From: Helicobacter pylori_CU | Lineage (GTDB): Bacteria; Campylobacterota; Campylobacteria; Campylobacterales; Helicobacteraceae | Length of the DNA stretch: 64,000 nucleotides | Assembly (NCBI RefSeq): GCF_000259235.1 | Contig: NC_017733.1 | Location: 1,302,001-1,366,000 of the forward strand | Direction of reading: 5' to 3' | In this document: one piece after another, positions 1 through 7,220 of the stretch | How the letters are laid out: every line of letters begins with the position of its first letter | How positions within the stretch are numbered: position 1 is the first letter of the stretch | Translations under genes and position numbers: made by a program | The notes under the pieces: model-generated | Seen by the model: the letters and a program-made list of their open reading frames with translations, nothing else | What the model was told of the DNA's origin: nothing | Database searches by the model: none

Positions 1-383
1 CCCACTTTAATATCCAAACCGCTTTCAGCAGCGATAACGCTATCGCCCACTTTCAAACCGCTTGGCTGTAAAATATAGCGTTTGTCCCCATCAGGATAGA
101 CTACAAGAGCGATGCGCGCGTTTCTGTAAGGATCATACTCAATCGCAGCCACTTTCCCTTCAATATTGTATTTGTTGCGTTTGAAATCAATAATGCGATA
201 GAGTTTTTTAGCCCCTCTCTCTTTGTGGCGGCTGGTGATGTGCCCGTTATTGTTTCTCCCTGCTGTCGCTTTAAGCTTAGTGAGTAAGCCTTTAACACTG
301 CTTTTTGCGGTAATGTCTTTAGAGTCCAACACCGACATGAAGCGTCTGCTTGGGGTGTAGGGCTTATAAGTTTTAATCGCCAT
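1..383 (-). CDS. rplB: 50S ribosomal protein L2, N-terminal part (cut by window edge)
   Basis: Large-subunit rRNA-binding protein needed for subunit association and peptidyl transfer. The N-terminal 127 residues are visible, beginning MAIKTYKPYTPSRRF and containing the L2 signatures KSSVKGLL and GRNNNGHITSRHKERGAKK. The start is the ATG at 381-383 with an AGAAAGGAG-type ribosome binding site just upstream. It is the last gene of the visible part of the S10 operon and follows rplW by 16 bp. The C-terminal half, with the peptidyl-transferase-centre histidine, lies outside the window. Confidence 0.97.
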   Translation of the reverse strand, partial: MAIKTYKPYTPSRRFMSVLDSKDITAKSSVKGLLTKLKATAGRNNNGHITSRHKERGAKKLYRIIDFKRNKYNIEGKVAAIEYDPYRNARIALVVYPDGDKRYILQPSGLKVGDSVIAAESGLDIKV

Positions 384-399
384 AACGCTTTCTCCTTTC

Positions 400-681
400 T
401 TAAGCGCCAAGGGCGGCAATGCTAGCGCCCTCTGGAACTTTCACATAAAATTTCTTAAACGACTTTCTTTGTCCAAGCTTCCCTCTAAAGCGTTTCACCT
501 TACCCTCTTGTTTCAAAGAATTGATTTTCAAAGGCTCAAAGCCAAAGTAAGTTTTAAACACTTCTTTGAGCTGGTTTTTGGTTACATTTTGAGCCGTTTG
601 GACCACTAAAACACCTTTTTCTTGCAATCCTAATGACTTTTCAGTGTAAAGAATTGACTTTATATCCATGATGTCTGCCAT
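400..681 (-). CDS. rplW: 50S ribosomal protein L23
   Basis: L23 binds 23S rRNA domain III near the exit tunnel, where it docks trigger factor and SRP. The 93-residue product has the expected length. It carries the L23 pattern ILYTEKSLGLQ near the N terminus and VKRFRGKLGQRKSFKKFYV, a basic rRNA-binding segment, in the C-terminal half. It sits 3 bp downstream of rplD and 16 bp upstream of rplB, so it is cotranscribed and probably translationally coupled. Confidence 0.96.
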   Translation of the reverse strand: MADIMDIKSILYTEKSLGLQEKGVLVVQTAQNVTKNQLKEVFKTYFGFEPLKINSLKQEGKVKRFRGKLGQRKSFKKFYVKVPEGASIAALGA

Positions 682-684
682 TTT

Positions 685-1332
685 TTACTCCTCTGTCTTA
701 TCTTGCACCACATACTGAAACGCCGCTTCTTCCATCACCACAGAGCTAAACGCCGCTAAAAGATAAGCGTTTAACTCGCTCACATCAATAACAAGGCATT
801 TTTTAAGGTTGCTAAAGGCTAACTCGGTGTATTCGTCCATGTTCATGCACACAAACAAAGTGTCTCGTTGCTCTAAAGCCTGAAACATTTGGTTGGCTTC
901 TTTAGTCAAATGCTTTCTTTTATTGTCTTCAACCACGCCTTTTATAGCGATTTTTTCCACCACAAAAAGCTTATTCGCTTGCGCTTTTTCTTCTAAAGCG
1001 TATTCTAAAGCCAAGCGTTTTTGTTTTTTATTGATTTTAAGGTTGTAGTTGCGCTTATTCGTAGCCCCATGAGAGACACCCCCACCGACAAACACAGGCG
1101 AAGTGATGCTCCCTGCTCTGGCTCTCCCGCCTCCTTTTTGCGCCCAAGGCTTCCTACCGCCCCCGCTCACTTCAGCGCGGTTTTTACTTTTAGCGGTATT
1201 AGCGCGCGCAGAAGATAAATAATGTTTCACATAAAGATAGAGGTTATGGCTGTTAATGCCCTCATATCTTTTAGGTAACTCCACGCTACCCTTTTCTTTC
1301 AAATGGCTGTCTAAAACGATGGCCTTACTCAT
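685..1332 (-). CDS. rplD: 50S ribosomal protein L4
   Basis: L4 is an assembly-initiating 23S rRNA protein whose loop lines the exit tunnel; in some bacteria it also represses its own operon. The product has 215 residues. The diagnostic loop is present: GGGRKPWAQKGGGRARAG at about residues 57-74, followed by SPVFVGGGVSHG. It lies between rplC and rplW in the usual S10 order, with a 34-bp gap to rplC. No leader with an L4-autoregulation structure could be recognised. Confidence 0.96.
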   Translation of the reverse strand: MSKAIVLDSHLKEKGSVELPKRYEGINSHNLYLYVKHYLSSARANTAKSKNRAEVSGGGRKPWAQKGGGRARAGSITSPVFVGGGVSHGATNKRNYNLKINKKQKRLALEYALEEKAQANKLFVVEKIAIKGVVEDNKRKHLTKEANQMFQALEQRDTLFVCMNMDEYTELAFSNLKKCLVIDVSELNAYLLAAFSSVVMEEAAFQYVVQDKTEE

Positions 1333-1366
1333 ATCAAACCCTTTATATTATATTCAATGTATGGTT

Positions 1367-1942
1367 TTATACCGCTCTAATGCGTCCATAAGCCCCAGAA
1401 AAGCCGGCCACTGAACCCTTTAGCACTAACACCATACTTTCTTTATCAAAAGAGAGCACCTCGTTTTGGCAAGTAACTAGCTCATTGCCATAATGCCCTG
1501 CCATTTTCCTACCCTTTTGCACTCTTCCTGGCCATTCTCTATTACCAATAGAACCAGGGCGGCGGTGGAATCGACTCCCATGCGCTGCAGGCCCGCCTTG
1601 GAAATTCCAACGCTTCATCACCCCCGCAAAGCCTCTTCCCTTCGTTTTAAAGCTCGCTTTAACCCTTTTAAGCGTTTCTAAAGCGCTCAAATCCAAATCG
1701 CCCAACTCTTGTTGTTGGGAAGCTTTTAAGGTAGCGAAATGGTTAAACTCTTTACTGAGTTGGTATTTCTTTTGCTGGCCTTCAATCGCCTTATTGTGTT
1801 TTTTATGCATCGCATAGGCCACCAAAGCTTTCCCGTTTTCTAGCTGGCACACTTTCGCTTGCAAGACTTTAAGCAAGGTTACAGGCGTGCTGTTAGCATC
1901 AATCGTGCGGCTCATGCCTATCTTTTGAACTAAAAATTCCAT
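1367..1942 (-). CDS. rplC: 50S ribosomal protein L3
   Basis: L3 nucleates 50S assembly and reaches toward the peptidyl-transferase centre. The 191-residue product contains the L3 core FKTKGRGFAGVMKRWNFQGG followed by HGSRFHRRPGSIGNREWPGRV at roughly residues 97-142, which is the long internal loop. It follows rpsJ by 36 bp on the same strand. Length is slightly below the E. coli protein (209), as is common in Campylobacterota. Confidence 0.96.
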   Translation of the reverse strand: MEFLVQKIGMSRTIDANSTPVTLLKVLQAKVCQLENGKALVAYAMHKKHNKAIEGQQKKYQLSKEFNHFATLKASQQQELGDLDLSALETLKRVKASFKTKGRGFAGVMKRWNFQGGPAAHGSRFHRRPGSIGNREWPGRVQKGRKMAGHYGNELVTCQNEVLSFDKESMVLVLKGSVAGFSGAYGRIRAV

Positions 1943-1978
1943 ATCTAACCCTTATTTTATGATCTCAATGCGTTAGGA

Positions 1979-2293
1979 CTACTTCGTTTCCATAGAAGTT
2001 ACTTCTACATCCACTTCAGGAGCTAAATCCAACTTCATCAAGCTATCCACGGTTTCTGGGGTGGCCGAGATAATATCAATCAACCGGCTATAAACCCTAA
2101 TCTCAAACTGCTCTCTTGAATCCTTATTGACATGCGGGGAGCGTAAAACGGTGTAACGCTTATTCTTAGTCGGTAAAGGGATAGGCCCTCTAATTTCAGA
2201 ACCTGAGCGCTTTACGGCTTCCACGATAGCCACAACAGAGCGATCCAACACTCTATGGTCATAAGCTTTGAGCTTCAACCTGATTTTTTCCAT
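1979..2293 (-). CDS. rpsJ: 30S ribosomal protein S10
   Basis: S10 is a 30S head protein and, as NusE, part of antitermination complexes. From the ATG at 2291-2293 the product is 104 residues starting MEKIRLKLKAYDHRVLD, with the family motif RGPIPLPTKNKRYTVLRSPHVN. This start is preferred over an in-frame ATG nine codons upstream because it has AGGAG six bases before it and matches the conserved N terminus. It is the first gene of the operon, directly behind the promoter at 2363-2391. Confidence 0.96.
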   Translation of the reverse strand: MEKIRLKLKAYDHRVLDRSVVAIVEAVKRSGSEIRGPIPLPTKNKRYTVLRSPHVNKDSREQFEIRVYSRLIDIISATPETVDSLMKLDLAPEVDVEVTSMETK

Positions 2294-2362
2294 AAACTCT
2301 CCTAAAAGAACTCGTTTCATTCGTTACTCAAAACAGAATAAAACAATAAAATAAAAACTGAA

Positions 2363-2391
2363 ATACTACTCAAAATGCGCCATTTAGTCAA
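2363..2391 (-). promoter_or_regulatory. Probable sigma-80 promoter of the S10 operon
   Basis: On the minus strand TTGACT (2386-2391) is followed after 17 bp by TAGTAT (2363-2368), one mismatch each from the consensus hexamers with ideal spacing. H. pylori promoters usually lack a good -35 box, so a near-consensus pair fits a strongly expressed ribosomal operon. It lies about 70 bp upstream of the rpsJ start, and in the divergent gap to the ATPase gene at 2458. Confidence 0.7.
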
Positions 2392-2430
2392 TAACTTTTG
2401 CTATTTTTAGGGCTTTTTAGAGATTTTTAC

Positions 2431-2447
2431 TTCCTTTTTATAAGGAA
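2431..2447 (+). promoter_or_regulatory. Small hairpin covering the ribosome binding site of the ATPase gene
   Basis: TTCCTT (2431-2436) and AAGGAA (2442-2447) form a 6-bp stem with a 5-base loop. The 3' arm is the AAGGA Shine-Dalgarno sequence for the ATG at 2458, so folding would hide it. The stem is A/U-rich and short, so any effect would be modest; no regulator is implied. Confidence 0.3.
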
Positions 2448-2457
2448 ATATAAAAAA

Positions 2458-3591
2458 ATGCGCTACGATTGTCTTAATCCAATCCCCTTTGTAAGGAAGT
2501 TCATGCCCCTTTCTTGCTTACACCCTTTTGGGCCTTTTGAAACCCCTAAAGAGCCGGCCTTAAACAACCCGCTTTCAAAGGCACCTTCAAGCGATAAAAT
2601 CTGTCTTTTAGGGCCGATGAAATCCGGTAAAACCACTTTCGCCCTCAAACTAGCGAAGGATTTTAAAAACCCTGTGTATCTCAATTACAACGACATGCGT
2701 TTGAACCAAAATATTTTAAGCTCGTGGCTTTTAAAATGGCATTTAGAAAAGAAAATGGACTTGCTCATTTTAGACAATATAGAGCGCTTGGATTTCAGCC
2801 TGCCTAAGCTTCCCAAAATCATTCTTATCCCTAATTGTTTAAGCCCCATAACAGCACCCCATTTTAGCTTATGCTATGCGTTAGGGTTGAGTTTTAAAGA
2901 ATACACTCGCTTTTTCAAGCCCAACACCCCTAAAAACACTCTGTTTAACCGCTTTTTAAGAGACGGCAACGCTTTAGATTCGCTTTTTATAGAAAACGAG
3001 CAAGAAAAAATCCTAAAAAAACAAGAAAATATTCAATTAATCTTTCAAGCTTACGCCCCCTTAATGGCTAAAATCTGCGCGCATCAGTCTAAGTTTGTGA
3101 GCGCTTTTTATCTTTATACGCAACTCAAAAAAGAGCTGAAAATTTCTAAAGACACCCTTTATAAATTGTTACACGCGCTAGAAAAACAACGCATCCTTTT
3201 TTTAGTCCCTGATTTTGAAAACCATAAAACTAAATTGTATTTGTGCGATTTTGCCTTGCCTTATAGCCTGACTCCCAGCCCCTCGCTTTTAAGCGTTTTT
3301 GAAAACATGGTTTTTTTAGAGCTTTACAAGCAATTCCCCAGCCATGAGCTTTACTCCCATGATAACGGGATTTTTATCTTGCGCGAAAATTCTACCAACA
3401 AGCTCGCTCTCATCGCCCACGCTTTCCCCACGCCCCATTTTTTAGAAAAACAGCTTTCTTGGTGCCATGAGCATGGGTTTTTAAATATCGTGGTAGTTTC
3501 TATCAACGCCCCTATTTCAGCAACTAATCCCCCCTACAAACACCTTAATTTCATTGATTTTTCTTTGGATATTCAATCTATTTTGGTATAA
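2458..3591 (+). CDS. AAA-type ATPase with C-terminal DUF4143-like region (HP1321-like)
   Basis: Predicted cytoplasmic P-loop ATPase of unknown role; conserved in H. pylori next to rpsJ. The 377-residue product has a Walker A motif GPMKSGKTT at residues 52-60 and a Walker B-like LLILDNIERLDF near residue 100. The C-terminal half has the pattern SVFENMVFLELYKQF, typical of the DUF4143 nuclease-like domain that follows AAA_14 domains. The start at 2458 is chosen because AAGGA lies 11 bases before it; an in-frame TTG at 2398 lacks a ribosome binding site. Some relatives of this ATPase family have been proposed to be antitoxins or defence factors, but nothing here settles its function. Confidence 0.75.
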   Translation: MRYDCLNPIPFVRKFMPLSCLHPFGPFETPKEPALNNPLSKAPSSDKICLLGPMKSGKTTFALKLAKDFKNPVYLNYNDMRLNQNILSSWLLKWHLEKKMDLLILDNIERLDFSLPKLPKIILIPNCLSPITAPHFSLCYALGLSFKEYTRFFKPNTPKNTLFNRFLRDGNALDSLFIENEQEKILKKQENIQLIFQAYAPLMAKICAHQSKFVSAFYLYTQLKKELKISKDTLYKLLHALEKQRILFLVPDFENHKTKLYLCDFALPYSLTPSPSLLSVFENMVFLELYKQFPSHELYSHDNGIFILRENSTNKLALIAHAFPTPHFLEKQLSWCHEHGFLNIVVVSINAPISATNPPYKHLNFIDFSLDIQSILV

Positions 3592-3600
3592 TAGTTATTA

Positions 3601-3654
3601 TGTATTTATGTATTTATGTATTTATGTATTTATGTATTTATGTATTTATGTATT
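3601..3654. repeat. 8-bp tandem repeat (TGTATTTA), about 7 copies
   Basis: Six perfect TGTATTTA units are followed by a partial seventh (TGTATT). The array starts 10 bp after the ATPase stop codon and lies about 150 bp before the next start codon. It is intergenic, so copy-number change would alter spacing in the 3' region of one gene or the 5' region of the next, not a reading frame. Perfect short arrays like this vary by slipped-strand mispairing. Confidence 0.9.
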
Positions 3655-3734
3655 AAATATTATTACTAAAATTTTTAATTGATTATTTAATATTTTTTAT
3701 CTTTTCTTAAGCTAACTCGCTATAAGCTATCCCA

Positions 3735-3758
3735 GTATTTCTCCTTTTTGAGAAATAC
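3735..3758 (+). promoter_or_regulatory. Perfect 9-bp hairpin in the leader before the LPP20-like gene
   Basis: GTATTTCTC (3735-3743) pairs with GAGAAATAC (3750-3758) around a 6-base loop. A second, weaker stem CCTAC/GTAGG (3762-3766, 3776-3780) is followed by ACATTTTTTT. The second stem plus U-run could be a terminator for the upstream ATPase or an attenuator for the gene at 3808; the sequence alone does not decide. Confidence 0.45.
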
Positions 3759-3807
3759 CCACCTACCCTAAAAGCGTAGGACATTTTTTTATAGAAAGGA
3801 AGCTATA

Positions 3808-4386
3808 ATGAGCGCATTGAAGAAATTAAGTTTCTGTGCCTTGTTATCCCTAGGCCTCTTCGCTCAAACAGCGCATGCTAATCATTTAAAGGACACGATT
3901 AACTATCCTGATTGGCTTGAAATCAATCTTTTTAAAGAAAAGAACCCGCCCAATCAATATGTCGGATCGGCTTCAATTTTTGGTAAAAGGAACGATTTTT
4001 ACGCCGATTACATCCCCTATGATGACAAATTGCCCCCTGAAAAGAACGCTGAAGAAATCGCTCTTTTAAGGGCCAGAATGAACGCTTACAGCTCGTTAGA
4101 AAGCGTTTTAATCACTAAAATGCGCCATCGCATTGTTAAAGCGCTTCAAGTTAAAAATAACGCTATCAGCCTTTTATTCGGGCTTGTTGATTTTTTAACC
4201 TCTAAATCCATTTTGGCTAAAAGGTTCGTGGATACCACAAATCATCGTGTGTATGTCATGGTGCAATTCCCTTTCATTCAGCCTGAAGACTTAATCGCTC
4301 ACTTTAAAGCCAAACGCATCAGTCTTTCTTCAGCGAGCGCTACCCATCTCAGCGCCGTTTTAAATAAGGCGTTGTTCCACCTCTAA
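3808..4386 (+). CDS. Secreted LPP20-like hypothetical protein (HP1322-like)
   Basis: The 192-residue product begins with a signal peptide (K-K, hydrophobic core, cut after HA at about residue 24) and lacks a lipobox cysteine. The mature part resembles LPP20-family proteins: PDW near the start, a central RARMNAYSSLESVL helix and a C-terminal segment ILAKRFVDTTNHRVYVMVQF like the LPP20 end. This resemblance is from memory and is weak. It is preceded by GAAAGGAAGC as ribosome binding site. Its last 27 bp overlap the end of convergent rnhB. Confidence 0.6.
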   Translation: MSALKKLSFCALLSLGLFAQTAHANHLKDTINYPDWLEINLFKEKNPPNQYVGSASIFGKRNDFYADYIPYDDKLPPEKNAEEIALLRARMNAYSSLESVLITKMRHRIVKALQVKNNAISLLFGLVDFLTSKSILAKRFVDTTNHRVYVMVQFPFIQPEDLIAHFKAKRISLSSASATHLSAVLNKALFHL

Positions 4387-4974
4387 GAGTTTGGGGTTTA
4401 AGGTGCGGTTTTTAAGCGTGAAGCTATGCCGATGAAAGGGCGTAGCCCCTAGCTTAATGATCGCTTCTATATGCCGCTTAGTCCCATACCCGCAATTCTT
4501 ATCCCAGCCGTATTCCTTAAACAAAGCGTGCAGTTCTAGCATTTCTCTGTCCTTAGCAGCTTTCGCCAAAACAGACGCCATAGCGATTTGAGCGACTTTG
4601 TCATCGCCCTTGATGATGGTTTGTATATTAGGGTAGCGTTTGTTCAAGCCAAACGCCGTGTTGCCATCTATTTTTATTTCATTAGCTAAAGAGCAACCAT
4701 TTTCTAAAATTTCTTCAATAGCGAGCCTCAAACACGCCCCTAAGCCTAAGTTATCAATTTCATTTGCGCTTTTTTTAATCACGAAAAACTTGACCTCATC
4801 ATGCGTTTTGATTTTATCTTCTAAGAAAAAGCGCTTTTTGGGGCTGAGCTTCTTGCTATCCCTAAGGCCCATTTTTAGAAATTCTAAGGCTGTTTTTTCA
4901 CTGCACACCACTCCAGCCACAAAAAGCGAACCGGCCAAACACCCCCTCCCTGCTTCATCAATGCCTAAAATCAT
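4360..4974 (-). CDS. rnhB: Ribonuclease HII
   Basis: RNase HII removes ribonucleotides and RNA of RNA/DNA hybrids during replication and repair. The 204-residue product opens with the diagnostic GIDEAGRGCLAGSLFVAGVV, which contains the catalytic Asp-Glu pair at residues 6-7. DSKKLSPKKR follows, with the later motifs IDGN, KGDDKVAQIAMASVLAKAAKDR and GYGTKRH. Length is normal. It runs toward the LPP20-like gene and overlaps its 3' end. Confidence 0.95.
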   Translation of the reverse strand: MILGIDEAGRGCLAGSLFVAGVVCSEKTALEFLKMGLRDSKKLSPKKRFFLEDKIKTHDEVKFFVIKKSANEIDNLGLGACLRLAIEEILENGCSLANEIKIDGNTAFGLNKRYPNIQTIIKGDDKVAQIAMASVLAKAAKDREMLELHALFKEYGWDKNCGYGTKRHIEAIIKLGATPFHRHSFTLKNRTLNPKLLEVEQRLI

Positions 4975-5004
4975 TTTTACGCAACCAAACCGGTATCAAA
5001 ATTC

Positions 5005-5268
5005 CTACTCACACGCTCCATGCGTTATCCTGTTTCCTCTTAGCTTCTTAATAAACTCTGTTAATTCTTTTTCAAAGTTTTTCACGCTTTTTCTGTCGCC
5101 TGGCGATGAGAGGATGGTCAAATGATTCGCCCCATCAGTTAGCTTGGCATGCTTGCTTCCAGATTCCAAATAAAGATTCGAATCTTTATTGCCATGCAAC
5201 GCTTCTTTTAAGATCTTACGAATCTCTTTGCTATGAGTGGCTTTTTCACATCTCACGCACCCGCCCAA
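5005..5268 (-). CDS. Small conserved hypothetical protein, possibly HicA-like fold
   Basis: The 87-residue product (HP1324 position) is basic and probably cytoplasmic. Its middle, ESGSKHAKLTDGANHLTIL, recalls the GSHxxYRxxDGRxxxIP pattern of HicA-type mRNA interferases, with the histidine in the right place. The match is loose and no antitoxin gene is adjacent. It starts 4 bp after the fumC stop codon, so it is probably cotranscribed with fumC. Function unknown. Confidence 0.6.
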   Translation of the reverse strand: MGGCVRCEKATHSKEIRKILKEALHGNKDSNLYLESGSKHAKLTDGANHLTILSSPGDRKSVKNFEKELTEFIKKLRGNRITHGACE

Positions 5269-5272
5269 GGTT

Positions 5273-6664
5273 TTAAGCCTTAGGCCCGATCATCTTTTCA
5301 GGCACCACGAATTGGTCAAAATCTTCAGCGCTCAAGAGTTTCAGTTCCAGCGCGCTTTCTTTTAAAGAAATGCCTTTTTTGTGGGCGTTTTTAGCGATTT
5401 TAGCGGCGTTTTCATAGCCTACATGCGGGTTTAGGGCGGTTACTAGCATTAAAGAATGGTGCAAGTAATAATCAATTTTTTCTTTGTTAGGCTCAATACC
5501 GCTCGCGCAATGGATATTGAAACTTTCCATGCTGTCGCCCAATAGCCTTAAACTTTGCAAGAAATTATAAATGATCACCGGCTTGAACACGTTCAATTCA
5601 AAATTACCCTGACTGGCCGCAATGCCAATAGCGGTATCATTCCCCATCACTTGCACGGCCACCATGGTCATCGCTTCGCATTGCGTGGGGTTGACTTTAC
5701 CGGGCATAATAGAACTGCCCGGCTCGTTTTCAGGGATATTAAGCTCGCCCAGACCACAGCGCGGCCCGCTCGCAAGCCATCTAATATCGTTAGCGATTTT
5801 CATTAAATTCGCCGCTAAAGCCTTAAAAGCCCCATGCGCATAAGCGATAGCGTCATGGCTAGTGAGCGCATGGAATTTATTGGGCGCAGAGACGAATTTC
5901 ACGCCGCTAAACTGGCTCAATTCTTCAGCCACTTTTTCACTCAATTCTTTATGAGCGTTTAGCCCGGTGCCTACGGCCGTCCCGCCTATGGCTAATTCCC
6001 TTAAATGCTCCAAACTCTCTAAAATTTGTTGTTTAGAATGCTCTAACATGCTCGCATACCCGCTAAATTCTTGCCCCAAAGTTAAAGGCGTGGCGTCTTG
6101 CAAATGCGTGCGCCCGATTTTGACAATCTCTTTAAATTGTTGGCTTTTGTCTTTAAAAGTTTTTAACAGATTCTCTAAACTAGGCAGTAGTTTGTGCGTG
6201 ATTTCTAGCACGCTCACAATATGCATTGCGGTAGGGAAAGTGTCGTTGGAGCTTTGAGACATGTTCACATCATCGTTAGGGTGGATGAGTTTTTTCTCCC
6301 TAAAATTACCCCCTAAAATTTCTGTAGCCTTATTGGCAATGACTTCATTGAGGTTCATGTTCGTTTGAGTCCCGCTCCCTGTTTGCCATATCGCCAACGG
6401 GAATTCGCCGCACAACTCGCCTTTTAAAATGCAATCGCATGCCTTGATAATGGCTTGCGATTTTTCCAGGCTTAATTTCCCTAACTTGTGATTGACAACC
6501 GCCAGACTCCTTTTGAGTTTGGCAAACGCGCCAATGAGTTCTTTAGGCATTTTTTCAGTGCCGATCTTAAAGTTTTCAAGACTGCGTTGCGTTTGAGCCC
6601 CCCAGTATTGGCTATCATTTACTTTGATTTCGCCCATCGTGTCATGTTCAATCCTAAATTGCAT
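5273..6664 (-). CDS. fumC: Fumarate hydratase, class II
   Basis: Iron-independent fumarase interconverting fumarate and malate, part of the incomplete, branched H. pylori citric acid cycle. The 463-residue product has the superfamily signature GSSIMPGKVNPTQCE at residues 316-330, with the catalytic Ser in the mobile loop. It also has GRTHLQDATP around His187 and the N-terminal SGTQTNMN and SSNDTFPT substrate motifs. Length is normal. It is divergent from crdA across a 174-bp gap. Confidence 0.97.
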   Translation of the reverse strand: MQFRIEHDTMGEIKVNDSQYWGAQTQRSLENFKIGTEKMPKELIGAFAKLKRSLAVVNHKLGKLSLEKSQAIIKACDCILKGELCGEFPLAIWQTGSGTQTNMNLNEVIANKATEILGGNFREKKLIHPNDDVNMSQSSNDTFPTAMHIVSVLEITHKLLPSLENLLKTFKDKSQQFKEIVKIGRTHLQDATPLTLGQEFSGYASMLEHSKQQILESLEHLRELAIGGTAVGTGLNAHKELSEKVAEELSQFSGVKFVSAPNKFHALTSHDAIAYAHGAFKALAANLMKIANDIRWLASGPRCGLGELNIPENEPGSSIMPGKVNPTQCEAMTMVAVQVMGNDTAIGIAASQGNFELNVFKPVIIYNFLQSLRLLGDSMESFNIHCASGIEPNKEKIDYYLHHSLMLVTALNPHVGYENAAKIAKNAHKKGISLKESALELKLLSAEDFDQFVVPEKMIGPKA

Positions 6665-6797
6665 ACTAATCCTTTGAAATTTGATTTTAAAACCTTAAAA
6701 AAATAGCATAAACTCTTATACCTTCTACTTAAAAACCTTAATTTTTTAAACACCATTTCCACAATTTTTACACAAAAGAGGGTTATCATTCGTCCGC

Positions 6798-6815
6798 AAC
6801 AAGAATTTTCTTGTT
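6798..6815. promoter_or_regulatory. Inverted repeat upstream of crdA (candidate regulator site)
   Basis: AACAAGAA (6798-6805) and TTCTTGTT (6808-6815) form a perfect 8-bp dyad with a 2-bp centre, ending 23 bp before the crdA ATG. A TTATCATT stretch just upstream could be a -10 element. crdA is known to be induced by copper through CrdR; whether this dyad is the CrdR site or a leader structure cannot be told from the sequence. Confidence 0.4.
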
Positions 6816-6838
6816 ATCTTAATTTAAAGGTCAAAACG

Positions 6839-7216
6839 ATGAAAAAGTTAGCCGCTTTATTTTTAGTAAGCGTGTTGGGGGTTATGAGCTTAAACGCATG
6901 GGAGCAAACCCTAAAAGCCAATGACTTGGAAGTGAAAATCAAATCCGTGGGTAACCCCATTAAAGGCGATAACACTTTTGTGCTTAGCCCCACTTTAAAA
7001 GGTAAGGCTTTAGAAAAAGCTATCGTTAGGGTGCAGTTTATGATGCCTGAAATGCCCGGCATGCCAGCGATGAAAGAAATGGCGCAAGTGAGTGAAAAAA
7101 ACGGCCTTTATGAAGCGAAAACCAATCTTTCTATGAACGGGACATGGCAGGTTAGGGTGGATATTAAATCCAAAGAGGGCCAAGTTTATCGCGCTAAAAC
7201 AAGCCTGGATTTATAA
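6839..7216 (+). CDS. crdA: Copper resistance determinant CrdA, periplasmic
   Basis: First gene of the copper-efflux operon; in published work crdA is copper-induced through CrdRS and needed for copper resistance. The 125-residue product has a signal peptide cleaved after about residue 20 (LNA/WEQ). Its methionine-rich stretch MMPEMPGMPAMKEM at residues 67-80 suits copper binding by a YtkA/FixH-like domain. AAAGG lies nine bases before the ATG. crdB begins 4 bp after its stop codon. Confidence 0.92.
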   Translation: MKKLAALFLVSVLGVMSLNAWEQTLKANDLEVKIKSVGNPIKGDNTFVLSPTLKGKALEKAIVRVQFMMPEMPGMPAMKEMAQVSEKNGLYEAKTNLSMNGTWQVRVDIKSKEGQVYRAKTSLDL

Positions 7217-7220
7217 GCAC

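Noticed and set aside
2398..2457. N-terminal extension of the ATPase from a TTG at 2398
   Set aside because: No ribosome binding site, hydrophobic low-complexity sequence, and it overlaps the promoter region; the ATG at 2458 has AAGGA upstream.
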